Shown one piece after another: positions 9,141 through 16,450 of a stretch of DNA of 64,000 nucleotides. Origin of the DNA: Clostridium ljungdahlii DSM 13528 (lineage in GTDB: Bacteria; Bacillota; Clostridia; Clostridiales; Clostridiaceae); the NCBI RefSeq assembly GCF_000143685.1, contig NC_014328.1, positions 1,116,001 to 1,180,000 on the forward strand. The letters run 5' to 3'. The notes below the pieces were generated by a model. That model was not told the DNA's origin. It searched no databases and worked only from the letters and a program-made list of their open reading frames with translations. The position numbers were made by a program, and so were the translations under genes. Each line of letters starts with the position of its first letter. The first letter of the stretch is position 1.

Positions 9141-9503
9141 ATGAGAAAATTTAAGTTTAAAATATGGGATAAAGAAAAAAAGTGTTTTTATATAAGTGAA
9201 AATCCCTATCCAGAAGAAAGTTACAAAGTAAAAGATAGGTTTATATCTCTTGAGTGTACAGGTTTAAAAGATAAAAATGATAAAGAAATTTTTGAGGGAG
9301 ATATAATATCCATAAATAATGAAAAAAGTTCTATTAAGTTGCCTGTGAAATTTGGAAGGTATTCTTTTGAGAAATTTATAGGTGAATGTGGAGAAATTAC
9401 TGATGCAACTGAACTCTATGGTTTTTATGTAGAAAATGAGTATTTATACATTCAAATGTTGAAAGAGAATGTAATAGTTACAGGAAATATATTTGGTATA
9501 TAA
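9141..9503 (+). CDS. YopX-family domain protein
   Basis: The product has 120 residues and opens MRKFKFKIWDKEKKCF, followed at residues 34-57 by CTGLKDKNDKEIFEGDII. That is the hallmark of the YopX family, small proteins named from a Bacillus phage SPbeta gene and usually found in prophages. It ends with VTGNIFGI, also typical. No phage genes flank it, so it looks like a domesticated or stranded phage gene. Its function is unknown. GGGGTG precedes ATG 9141. The preceding DUF3867 gene ends in a terminator, so this gene probably has its own promoter in or next to that terminator. Confidence 0.8.
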   Translation: MRKFKFKIWDKEKKCFYISENPYPEESYKVKDRFISLECTGLKDKNDKEIFEGDIISINNEKSSIKLPVKFGRYSFEKFIGECGEITDATELYGFYVENEYLYIQMLKENVIVTGNIFGI

Positions 9504-9587
9504 AATAATGTATTAAGTAATCTAATCCTATTTGTATTTAAGAAAGTTGAGTTAGTTATATTGCTTTTTACTTCAAGCTGCTATAAA

Positions 9588-9617
9588 CTTATAGTAAAAT
9601 TTTAATTTTACTATAAG
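9588..9617 (+). promoter_or_regulatory. Hairpin abutting the Shine-Dalgarno of the carbonic-anhydrase-like gene
   Basis: CTTATAGTAAAA (9588-9599) pairs perfectly with TTTTACTATAAG (9606-9617). The last G of the stem is the first G of the SD GGGGTGG (9617-9623) for the TTG start at 9630. The hairpin could occlude the ribosome site or stabilise the 5' end; there is no T tract, so it is not an obvious terminator. Confidence 0.5.
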
Positions 9618-9629
9618 GGGTGGATTGCT

Positions 9630-10004
9630 TTGAACAGTGATTTTGCTGTATTGTTAAATTGTATGGATGGAAGAACTCAGCTTCCTGCAATAAATTGGAT
9701 AAGGGACAATTTTCGTGTAAAATATGTAGATATAATATCAGAACCAGGAATTGACAAAGTAATTTGTGGGGAAGATGAAAATTTTATAAATTCATTAAAG
9801 TATAAAATGGATATATCTATAAATTCTCATGGAGCTTCTATGGCATTTGTAGTAGGACATTATGATTGTGCAGCAAATAAAGTAGATAAGACAACTCATC
9901 TAGAGCAGATAAAAAAGTCTGTTTGTATAATAGAAAAATTATATAAAAATATTGAAGTTATAGGTCTTTGGATAAATGAGAATTTCGAAGTGGAAAAACT
10001 TTAG
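9630..10004 (+). CDS. Minimal beta-carbonic-anhydrase-like protein
   Basis: The product has 124 residues from a TTG start with SD GGGGTGG. It contains the two zinc-site motifs of beta-class carbonic anhydrases: C11-x-D13-x-R15 (CMDGR) and H77-x2-C80 (HYDC), in the right order and about 65 residues apart. The chain is much shorter than classical beta enzymes (about 200 residues) and lacks their N-terminal arm. The ligand set suggests zinc binding and possible CO2/bicarbonate interconversion in the cytoplasm, but activity cannot be assumed. Clostridia carry such short homologues. It is a single gene with a hairpin directly at its SD. Confidence 0.65.
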   Translation: MNSDFAVLLNCMDGRTQLPAINWIRDNFRVKYVDIISEPGIDKVICGEDENFINSLKYKMDISINSHGASMAFVVGHYDCAANKVDKTTHLEQIKKSVCIIEKLYKNIEVIGLWINENFEVEKL

Positions 10005-10058
10005 GTATTTATCATTTACATTTAAGATTTTCAAAGAAAGATCCTCATTAATAATATA

Positions 10059-10067
10059 TGGTATAAT
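10059..10067 (+). promoter_or_regulatory. Possible extended -10 promoter for dut
   Basis: TGGTATAAT (TGN plus a perfect TATAAT at 10062-10067) lies 55 bases before the dut start. No good -35 is visible at 16-18 bases, which extended -10 promoters tolerate. Confidence 0.4.
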
Positions 10068-10121
10068 AGCTTAGATAATTTAAAAACATGTAGATTAATT
10101 GTGAAAGGATGTTTGTAATTT

Positions 10122-10553
10122 ATGAAGCTATTAATAAAAAAAGTTAATGAGGATGCTGTAACTCCATTTTATGCACATAAAGGAGATGCAGGTCTTGATC
10201 TATTTTCAGTAGAAGAAGTCTTAATAGAGCCAATGGAAAGGAAGTTAGTATCTACCGGGATTAAGATTCAGCTTCCACCAAATACAGAAGCTCAGGTAAG
10301 ACCAAGGAGTGGTCTTGCATTAAAATACGGCATAACCCTTTTAAATACACCTGGTACTGTGGATGAAGGATACAGGGGTGAGATAAAAGTGCTTATGATA
10401 AATTTAGGGCAGGAACCCTTTTTAGTTGAAAAAAGTATGAAAATTGCTCAAATGGTAGTGAAGCCTGTGGAAAGAGTATATGTACAAGAAGTAGAAGAGC
10501 TAAGTGACACTGAAAGAGGTGAAGGAGGGTTTGGTTCTACGGGAAGCAGGTAA
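10122..10553 (+). CDS. dut: dUTP pyrophosphatase (trimeric dUTPase)
   Basis: This enzyme hydrolyses dUTP to dUMP and pyrophosphate, keeping uracil out of DNA and feeding thymidylate synthesis. At 143 residues it has the normal length for a bacterial trimeric dUTPase. All five family motifs are visible: [12 protein letters not shown] around [25 protein letters not shown] (with the catalytic-site Asp downstream in IV), [15 protein letters not shown], and the C-terminal arm [13 protein letters not shown] that closes over the substrate. The start ATG follows GAAAGGATG. The gene is probably monocistronic; the 213-base gap downstream carries only weak hairpins. Confidence 0.95.
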   Translation: MKLLIKKVNEDAVTPFYAHKGDAGLDLFSVEEVLIEPMERKLVSTGIKIQLPPNTEAQVRPRSGLALKYGITLLNTPGTVDEGYRGEIKVLMINLGQEPFLVEKSMKIAQMVVKPVERVYVQEVEELSDTERGEGGFGSTGSR

Positions 10554-10766
10554 GAATTAATAGTGAAGAGTAAAGAAGAATTTTTCTTCACTGTGCTGCG
10601 AAAAATTTTAAATTTGAAGCTTTGCTCCAATAGTGCTAAGTTTTATATTTTAAATTATGTATATTATAGCATAAGTGTTAATAAAACAAATTACCACTTT
10701 AATTAGCTGAATAAAAGCTTTCCTCCTGGATATAATTATAGAAAAATAACTAGGAGGCGAAAGTTA

Positions 10767-11099
10767 GTGAATAGTGTCACTCTTATTGGAAGGTTAACTA
10801 AGGATGCAGAATTGGTTCAGCTCGAAAATTATAATAGAAGTGTAGTTAAATTCATTTTGGCAGTAGGTAGAGATTTTGCAAGTAAAACTGGAGAAAGAGA
10901 AGCGGATTTTATTCCTGTTTCTTACTGGAGTAATTATGGAAGTAAATTGCTTCCTTATTTAAAAAAAGGGAGACTTATAGGCGTAAATGGTAAAATAATT
11001 ACTAAAAGCTATACTAAAGATGATATAAGAAAATATTTTACTACTGTAGAAGCAGATAAGGTTCAGTTTTTAGACAGTGAGAAGGAAGCTTTAGCATAA
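10767..11099 (+). CDS. ssb: Single-stranded DNA-binding protein, short paralogue
   Basis: The 110-residue product is one OB-fold domain: MNSVTLIGRLTKDAEL at the start, FILAVGRDF, then DFIPVSYWSNYG and KGRLIGVNGKI, which is the SSB core pattern. It ends DSEKEALA and lacks the Gly/Pro-rich tail and acidic DDDIPF-like tip that recruit replication partners. It is therefore more likely a secondary SSB (recombination, plasmid or competence type) than the main replicative one. The start is GTG 10767 behind TAGGAGG. A terminator follows at 11125. Confidence 0.85.
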   Translation: MNSVTLIGRLTKDAELVQLENYNRSVVKFILAVGRDFASKTGEREADFIPVSYWSNYGSKLLPYLKKGRLIGVNGKIITKSYTKDDIRKYFTTVEADKVQFLDSEKEALA

Positions 11100-11124
11100 T
11101 TAAAAAAATACAGGTATAGGATAG

Positions 11125-11160
11125 ATTGGGGTAAAATTAAAAGATTACCCCAATTTTTAA
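11125..11160 (+). terminator. Intrinsic terminator after ssb
   Basis: ATTGGGGTAA (11125-11134) pairs with TTACCCCAAT (11145-11154), followed by TTTTAA. Confidence 0.85.
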
Positions 11161-11210
11161 TTGCTTATTGAAGGTATATTATTCATTGTTTTTTATATTA
11201 TTCTAGAGTA

Positions 11211-11219
11211 TGATATAAT
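11211..11219 (+). promoter_or_regulatory. Possible extended -10 promoter for the chemoreceptor gene
   Basis: TGATATAAT combines a TGN extension with a perfect TATAAT (11214-11219). It would give a leader of about 150 bases before ATG 11377. No sigma-D-type CGATA element was found in this gap. Confidence 0.35.
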
Positions 11220-11376
11220 AGGAAAATATAGTGAAAAGGTGCGTTTCTAGAACTTTTAATCATATTTTAATTTTTAATGTATAAATTTGGTCATAGTTAC
11301 TTAAAAAAATAGGAAAATGTAAAGACTGAAATTAATATTTGCAATTTTGCGTTAACTTAAGGGGGAAAAATATTTT

Positions 11377-13386
11377 ATGTTTAATTTTAAAAGTATTAAA
11401 ACTAAGTTAATACTGATAATTTCTGCAACAACAGCAGTATTATTATGTATACTTGGAATATCAATTTATGAAAAATCTTATGGGATATTGTATGAAAAGT
11501 TTCAAAACAGTTCTGAGCAAATTGTCATAAATGTAAATGGTTCTATAAATAAATTTTTAAATGGTATGGAAAGTCAGACTCAGGTTATTGCTAATAGTTC
11601 TACTTTAAAAAACTTGGATATTAATAATGATGGGAGTAGAAACAGTGCAGTAGAATTGCTTAAAAATACTAAAGACAGCAATGAAAATATGGTCAGCGTA
11701 TATTTTGCTGATCTCAGTGGTATGAGAATAAATATGACTGGAAACATACGTCAGCCATCTAAAGAATACGATGCTAGACAAAGAACGTGGTATAAAGATG
11801 CTATGAATAAAAAAGGACAAGTTGTATGGACAGATCCATACAAAGATGTAAATACATCACAGATTATGATTACAGTAGCAAAAACTGTGGAGAAAGATGG
11901 TAATGTAGTAGGAGTAGCTGCTATTGATGTTTCTCTGAAAAATTTATCTAAAGATATAGCTTCTATAAAAGTAGGAAACACAGGATATGTTTATATTACT
12001 AATAAAGAAGGTAAAATAATAGTAGATCCCGATTTTAACCAGGTAGGGAAAGACAGTGAACTTAAAAAAAGTAATTGGGACTATATTAGCTCAAATAAAT
12101 CTAGTTATTTTAAGAATACATATAATGGAATAGAGAAGCTATACGCTTATACTACAAATGAGAAAAATTCCTGGAAAGTTGTAGGCACAGCTAAAAATGC
12201 TGAATTTATAGGCGATACAAGTGGTATAAGAAAATTTATTTTCTGTTTAGTTGTTATAGGGATAATAATATCTATAGTAGTATCCATTTTAATTGGTAAC
12301 TCAGCATATAAGATATTAAAAAAGTTAAAAGTAATAGTTGGTAAAGTAGGTGAAGGGGATTTTACCTACAGTATTCCTGAAAAGTTTTTAAATAGAAATG
12401 ATGAGTTTGGAAGAATAAGCAATTACGTACAAAGTATGAATATAAATATAAAGAAATTAGTTGAAGATGTTAAGAAAAATTCTTCAAATGTTGAACAACA
12501 AGCTGAAGGTTTAAATGCAATTTCTGAAGAGATATCAGCTTCTTCCCAAGAAGTATCTGCAGTAGTTCAAGATTTAGCTAAAGGTGCTGAAGGACAGCAA
12601 AAGTATATAGATAATATGTTTAATTTGTTAGAAAATGTAAACAAACACATGCAAAACATAAATGATAAATTAAATTCTGTAAAGGTAAGTACGGGTAGTG
12701 CAGTGAATAAAGTAAACTTAGGAAAAAATGAAGTGAATTCATTGAAAAAGGCAATAGATGCTGTAGATTCTTCTTTTACAGTAGTTTCTGATAAAGTTTA
12801 TAAGCTTAATGAATCTATAATGAAAGTAAGAGAAATAACTGATGTTATAGCACAAATAGCGGAGCAAACAGATCTTTTAGCTTTAAATGCAGCTATTGAA
12901 TCTGCAAGGGCAGGCGAAGCTGGAAAGGGATTTTCAGTAGTAGCAGAGGAAATAAGAAATTTAGCTGAAGAGTCTCAGGATTCAGCAAAAAAAATAAGTG
13001 ATTTAATTAATTATATAAATAGTGATTCAAATGAGGTTATTGTAAATTCTAAAAAGGCTGAAGAATCTATAAATGAACAGAATGTAGTGGCAGAAAATAT
13101 GGTAAAATCTTTTGAAATGATAGTAAATTCAATTGAAGAGATTGAACCTTTAGTTGATAAAACTTTTACTTCAGTAAATAGCACAGTACAATCTAGGAAA
13201 GAATTTATGGACAGTATGAATCAGTTTGGAAATTTAATAAAAAACACCACTACATCTACGGAAGAAATAGCAGCATCTACAGAGGAAGTAAGTGCATCTA
13301 TACAAGAAGTTGCATCATCTGCTGAAAACTTAAATTCTACATCAAAGAACTTAATAAATGTTGTAAATAAATTTAAAGTAGAATAA
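11377..13386 (+). CDS. Methyl-accepting chemotaxis protein with dCache sensor
   Basis: The receptor has 669 residues. A membrane span lies at about 10-30, an extracellular region of about 250 residues carries the dCache pattern ([11 protein letters not shown] near 130, typical of small-ligand-binding Cache domains), a second span lies at about 287-310, then HAMP, then a long coiled-coil signalling domain. The hairpin tip [21 protein letters not shown] lies at about 490-510, the contact site for CheA and CheW. There is no C-terminal CheR/CheB pentapeptide. The ligand is unknown; dCache receptors often bind amino acids or carboxylates. The gene lies upstream of flagellin in the same direction, but has no visible sigma-D promoter. 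ATG 11377 follows AAGGGGGA. Confidence 0.93.
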   Translation: MFNFKSIKTKLILIISATTAVLLCILGISIYEKSYGILYEKFQNSSEQIVINVNGSINKFLNGMESQTQVIANSSTLKNLDINNDGSRNSAVELLKNTKDSNENMVSVYFADLSGMRINMTGNIRQPSKEYDARQRTWYKDAMNKKGQVVWTDPYKDVNTSQIMITVAKTVEKDGNVVGVAAIDVSLKNLSKDIASIKVGNTGYVYITNKEGKIIVDPDFNQVGKDSELKKSNWDYISSNKSSYFKNTYNGIEKLYAYTTNEKNSWKVVGTAKNAEFIGDTSGIRKFIFCLVVIGIIISIVVSILIGNSAYKILKKLKVIVGKVGEGDFTYSIPEKFLNRNDEFGRISNYVQSMNINIKKLVEDVKKNSSNVEQQAEGLNAISEEISASSQEVSAVVQDLAKGAEGQQKYIDNMFNLLENVNKHMQNINDKLNSVKVSTGSAVNKVNLGKNEVNSLKKAIDAVDSSFTVVSDKVYKLNESIMKVREITDVIAQIAEQTDLLALNAAIESARAGEAGKGFSVVAEEIRNLAEESQDSAKKISDLINYINSDSNEVIVNSKKAEESINEQNVVAENMVKSFEMIVNSIEEIEPLVDKTFTSVNSTVQSRKEFMDSMNQFGNLIKNTTTSTEEIAASTEEVSASIQEVASSAENLNSTSKNLINVVNKFKVE

Positions 13387-13425
13387 AAGTGTATAAATTA
13401 CGAATTCAGTTAAGATAATTAGTAT

Positions 13426-13455
13426 TTGACAGTATGCTTGTTGCATTGATAATAT
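13426..13455 (+). promoter_or_regulatory. Sigma-A promoter for the 112-residue unknown gene
   Basis: A perfect TTGACA (13426-13431) is followed after 18 bases by TAATAT (13450-13455), with a TGA just before it. This gives a leader of about 70 bases before the TTG start at 13532. Confidence 0.65.
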
Positions 13456-13531
13456 ATAATATATAACTTAATCAAATTAAAAAATAAATTAATAGATATA
13501 AAAAGTACGGAATAAAAGAGGGGGATTTAAC

Positions 13532-13870
13532 TTGAGTGAACACGAAAAGGTATTTATACCTAAAGAGTCTATAGATAAATTGGTTTCAGGGTTAAAAAGT
13601 ATAAGAATTACTACTAGAGAGAAAGCTACACGGAAAGAAGTAGGTAAACTCCTAGATTTATTACAACAAGATTTGAGTCAAAAAAATATTCCTCTTAAAG
13701 AACAAATATTGGAAAAGATGAAGGAAAGCAAAGGAGTAGATCCTAACTTAAATGCTAATCTGTATATACTATATCGTAATTTAGACAGTGGCCAGATTAC
13801 TGAAGAGCAGGCACTTGAATTATTTCAAATGTATGTTAAGATAGAGCCCTATAATAAAACTATACTATAA
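13532..13870 (+). CDS. Unknown 112-residue soluble protein
   Basis: I do not recognise this protein. It has 112 residues, no cysteine, no signal peptide and no membrane span, and appears mostly helical. It is rich in Lys and Glu, with a central LLDLLQQDLSQKNIPLKEQILEKM stretch and a C-terminal YILYRNLDSGQITEEQALELFQMYVK that could form a short helical bundle. The start is TTG 13532 with GAGGGGG at about eight bases. It has its own strong promoter and sits between a chemoreceptor and flagellin, so a motility-related role is possible by context only. Confidence 0.75.
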   Translation: MSEHEKVFIPKESIDKLVSGLKSIRITTREKATRKEVGKLLDLLQQDLSQKNIPLKEQILEKMKESKGVDPNLNANLYILYRNLDSGQITEEQALELFQMYVKIEPYNKTIL

Positions 13871-13910
13871 TTTAGTAAATAGAAAGTTTAGGTATTATTA
13901 ATTTTTAGTT

Positions 13911-13934
13911 CATATGTCATGTACATGGCATATG
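13911..13934. repeat. 24-base palindrome upstream of the flagellin promoter
   Basis: CATATG at both ends flanks CATGTACATG; the 24-mer is a palindrome except for one T/G position. It is followed by GATTTTATT-n2-n-GAATAAGTG, and the same trailing sequence follows the larger palindrome at 13984-14031, so the two palindromes appear to be parts of a duplicated module. It may terminate the preceding gene or bind a regulator. Confidence 0.55.
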
Positions 13935-13963
13935 ATTTTATTCATTGAATAAGTGTTTTGCTA

Positions 13964-13991
13964 TAAAGCATCCTACAGGAGATTTCGATAA
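13964..13991 (+). promoter_or_regulatory. Sigma-D (FliA-type) promoter of flagellin
   Basis: TAAA (13964-13967), a 16-base spacer, and TTCGATAA (13984-13991) fit the sigma-28/sigma-D consensus TAAA-N14-16-GCCGATAA at all but the first two -10 bases. It lies about 75 bases before the flagellin ATG. fliA, encoding the cognate sigma factor, is at 34732. Confidence 0.75.
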
Positions 13992-14031
13992 TAAAATCAT
14001 AAGGGTTAACCCTTATGATTTTATTATCGAA
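13984..14031. promoter_or_regulatory. Perfect 48-base palindrome in the flagellin leader
   Basis: Two 22-base arms (13984-14005 and 14010-14031) are exact reverse complements around TTAA, which is itself palindromic. The left arm begins with the sigma-D -10 element, so transcription starting about 7 bases downstream would carry most of the left arm and the full right arm into the 5' leader, forming a stable hairpin about 35 bases before ATG 14067. It may stabilise flagellin mRNA or terminate read-through from upstream. Confidence 0.75.
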
Positions 14032-14066
14032 TAAGTGCTTACCGTATGTAGAAAGGAGTGAATTTT

Positions 14067-14915
14067 ATGAGATTGAATTACAATATGCCAGCTTTGATAA
14101 TTAATATGATCCAAAATCAAGCATTAGATAGACAAAGTGGAGATTTAAACAGAATATCCAGTGGATGTAAAATAAATAGTGCTGCAGATAATCCAACAGG
14201 ACTTGTACAAAGCGAGAACATAAATATTCAAGTTAAGAGCCTTGAGACCGTAACTAGAAATGTTCAGGATGGTGTAAGTATGCTTCAAAGTGCAGAAGGT
14301 GGATTAAATGAAATCACAAGTATGGTTCAGAGGATTAGACAACTTACTGTACAAGCTGGAGATGGTTCTAATAATCCAGGTGACAAACAACTAATACAAG
14401 GTGAAATAGATGAGATGCTGAATGGAATAAACGAAACGGCACAAAACACAGAATTTAATGGATTTAAGTTATTAGGTCAAAACCAAACTATTAGTATGAC
14501 TATAGGAACTAATGCTGGAGATAACGTAAATATACCTCAGATAGATTTGAGTAATGGAGCAAATAGTGTTATTTCAGACTTATATAAAATTAAGACTGGT
14601 GGAGGAAAAGACATATTAAGTGGAGGTAATGATAGTGCTTTAAATGCTATAGATAGTACTTTAGATAAAATATTGTCTTTGAGAAGTAAATATGGGGCTT
14701 TTGAAAATAGATTTACTAGTAGTTATGATAATATGCAGGAGTTAAATGAAAAAATGACTGATGCGAACAGCAGTATAAGAGATTCAGACATGGCAGAGGA
14801 AATTATGAATTATTCAAAAGAAAGTATAGTAATACAGGCTTCTACTGCAATGATAGCTCAAGCTAATAAATTGCCCCAGGATGTTTTACAGATAATACAG
14901 AATTTTAGAAAGTAA
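14067..14915 (+). CDS. fliC: Flagellin
   Basis: The protein has 282 residues from ATG 14067 (SD GAAAGGAG); a GTG nine bases upstream overlaps the SD. The N-terminal D0/D1 helices are visible (RISSGCKINSAADNPTGL, then VSMLQSAEGGLNEITSMVQRIRQLTVQAG), as is the C-terminal helix (DSDMAEEIMNYSKESIVIQASTAMIAQANKLPQDVL). The variable D2/D3 region is very short, giving a compact filament protein. Odd points: the usual Leu after SSG is Cys34, and the N-terminal helix (MPALIINMIQNQALDRQSGDL) differs from the common SALNANRNL type, so this may be a minor or specialised flagellin. It has its own sigma-D promoter and terminator. Confidence 0.9.
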   Translation: MRLNYNMPALIINMIQNQALDRQSGDLNRISSGCKINSAADNPTGLVQSENINIQVKSLETVTRNVQDGVSMLQSAEGGLNEITSMVQRIRQLTVQAGDGSNNPGDKQLIQGEIDEMLNGINETAQNTEFNGFKLLGQNQTISMTIGTNAGDNVNIPQIDLSNGANSVISDLYKIKTGGGKDILSGGNDSALNAIDSTLDKILSLRSKYGAFENRFTSSYDNMQELNEKMTDANSSIRDSDMAEEIMNYSKESIVIQASTAMIAQANKLPQDVLQIIQNFRK

Positions 14916-14933
14916 TATATTTGAAATTAAGTT

Positions 14934-14966
14934 AAGGTACCTTACTTTTATGGTTTAAGGTATCTT
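14934..14966 (+). terminator. Terminator after flagellin
   Basis: AAGGTACCTTA (14934-14944) pairs with TAAGGTATCTT (14956-14966) with one G-T wobble, followed by TCTTGTAGTTTT. The rest of the gap to flgB (14967-15238) is AT-rich and holds a short TTATCCA/TGGATAA hairpin (14989-15006). Confidence 0.75.
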
Positions 14967-15090
14967 TCTTGTAGTTTTGATCCTAAAATTATCCACTAAT
15001 GGATAAGGAATGATAAAATACCTTATAAGTACGGGTTTATTTACAATATGCAATATATTTCTATTAAAAGATAATAAACTTATAAAAATG

Positions 15091-15119
15091 TTACAAAAAT
15101 ATAGAATATAATTTATAAT
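15091..15119 (+). promoter_or_regulatory. Possible promoter of the flgB flagellar operon
   Basis: TTACAA (15091-15096), a 17-base spacer and a perfect TATAAT (15114-15119). The -35 is poor. It would give a leader of about 115 bases to the TTG of flgB. No sigma-D element was found here, which is consistent with an early-class operon carrying fliA itself. Confidence 0.4.
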
Positions 15120-15238
15120 TGTGTTAATCTATCTATATAGAAAATAATTTTAATCAAAAGTAAAGTACAATTTAAAATTAAATTGTTTAACAAAAATTAT
15201 AATATGTTTAATGTTTAAAAAAAAGGGGGGGATTTGGG

Positions 15239-15640
15239 TTGAATATAAATAATATGTCAAATGATAAATCAGTAAATTATTTACTTGCAAGAGGGTTAGA
15301 TGCAGCTGAAGCTAGAAGTCAGGCAATATCTAGTAATATATCAAATATTAATACTGCGGGATATAAGAGGAAATATGTTACATTTGAAGAAAACCTTAAG
15401 AATAGTGTAGATAATTTGGAATTAAAAACGGATGATGCAAAACACATAAAGATGGGTAATGATTATGGAGCAATAACTACAAATACCGACAGTTCAACCA
15501 GTATGAGATCAGATGGAAACAATGTGGACATTGAAGTAGAAACTGTGAATCAAGCTGCAAATGAACTTATGTATAATGCACTTATAACCCTTGAAAATAA
15601 TAGGTTAAGTATGCAAAAATCTGTTATAAATGGAAATTAG
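15239..15640 (+). CDS. flgB: Flagellar proximal rod protein FlgB
   Basis: FlgB is a subunit of the proximal rod that links the MS ring to the distal rod; it is exported by the flagellar type III apparatus and has no signal peptide. The 133-residue chain has the rod/hook N-terminal helix with the family motif [17 protein letters not shown] (residues about 29-45) and a C-terminal helix ([23 protein letters not shown]). The start is TTG 15239 behind an unusual run AAGGGGGGG eight bases away. It is the first gene of the long flagellar operon; flgC follows with an SD overlapping the stop. Confidence 0.93.
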   Translation: MNINNMSNDKSVNYLLARGLDAAEARSQAISSNISNINTAGYKRKYVTFEENLKNSVDNLELKTDDAKHIKMGNDYGAITTNTDSSTSMRSDGNNVDIEVETVNQAANELMYNALITLENNRLSMQKSVINGN

Positions 15641-15651
15641 GAGTGATATTT

Positions 15652-16083
15652 ATGATTCAAGCATTTAATACTATGAGAATAAGTGCCAGTGGACTTTCGG
15701 CAGAAAGACTTAGCATGGATACAATAGCTTCCAATATGGCAAATGCAGAGACAACACGTGGTGCAGACGGACAACCTTATAGGAGAAAAGTTGCAGTTTT
15801 TGGAGAAAATTTAAGTAAGGCTTTAGATAGTAATGGAAATTATGGAGATGTTCCTGAAGGGGTAAAAGTTGTAGCAATAAAGGATGATACTTCACCTTTT
15901 AAGAGAGAGTATGACCCTACCAATCCAGATGCTGATGCCTCAGGATATGTTTCTATGCCAAATGTGAATATATTGAATGAAATGGCTGATATGATGGTAG
16001 CGACTAGAGCTTACGAAGCAAACCTAAGTGCTATTAATTCTGAAAAAAGTATGTTTTCAAAAGCTTTGGAAATAGGTAAATAA
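15652..16083 (+). CDS. flgC: Flagellar proximal rod protein FlgC
   Basis: FlgC is the second proximal rod subunit. The product has 143 residues from ATG 15652; an in-frame GTG at 15643 sits inside the SD (TAGGAG) and is rejected. The rod signature is present ([31 protein letters not shown]), as is the C-terminal [26 protein letters not shown]. The internal segment with [16 protein letters not shown] is typical of FlgC. Spacing to flgB is 11 bases and to fliE 11 bases, consistent with one transcript and stoichiometric rod assembly. Confidence 0.95.
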   Translation: MIQAFNTMRISASGLSAERLSMDTIASNMANAETTRGADGQPYRRKVAVFGENLSKALDSNGNYGDVPEGVKVVAIKDDTSPFKREYDPTNPDADASGYVSMPNVNILNEMADMMVATRAYEANLSAINSEKSMFSKALEIGK

Positions 16084-16094
16084 GGGGGAACATT

Positions 16095-16433
16095 ATGAAA
16101 ATAAATGAATTTACTCCAGATACTACTGTGTTTGATAAAATAAGTGGAAACACACAAAGTCAAAATGTATCAAATGCTTCTAAGGATAATATAGTAAATA
16201 ATGAAGATGCTGTATCTTCTTTTTCGAGTTTATTACAAAACAAGTTAGATGAAGTCAACAATCAGCAAATACAGGCAAACAATAGTATCAATGAATTTGT
16301 ATCAGGAGATAGAAATGATGTAGCCAATGTTATGCTTGATGCTGAACAGGCTAAGATGTCATTAGAACTTGCTGTACAAATTAGAAATAAATTTGTTGAA
16401 GCATATCAGGAGATAAATAGAACACAGTTATAG
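16095..16433 (+). CDS. fliE: Flagellar hook-basal body protein FliE
   Basis: FliE joins the MS ring to the rod and is the first exported subunit. The chain is 112 residues. The N-terminal half is polar and variable; the conserved part is the C-terminal helix pair (residues about 50-112), with NDVANVMLDAEQAKMSLELAVQIRNKFVEAYQEI, the FliE signature. SD AAGGGGGAA precedes ATG 16095. It lies 17 bases before fliF, the gene for its docking partner. Confidence 0.92.
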   Translation: MKINEFTPDTTVFDKISGNTQSQNVSNASKDNIVNNEDAVSSFSSLLQNKLDEVNNQQIQANNSINEFVSGDRNDVANVMLDAEQAKMSLELAVQIRNKFVEAYQEINRTQL

Positions 16434-16450
16434 AAGGAGAACCGGATTAA

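Noticed and set aside
13984..14031. Divergent sigma-D promoter on the minus strand of the palindrome
   Set aside because: The palindrome repeats the -10 on the minus strand, but there is no TTTA (minus TAAA) 14-16 bases beyond it, so no -35 exists.
14916..15238. c-di-GMP riboswitch upstream of the flagellar operon
   Set aside because: Such riboswitches control flagellar operons in some clostridia, but the conserved core bases of class I or II aptamers are not present in this gap.
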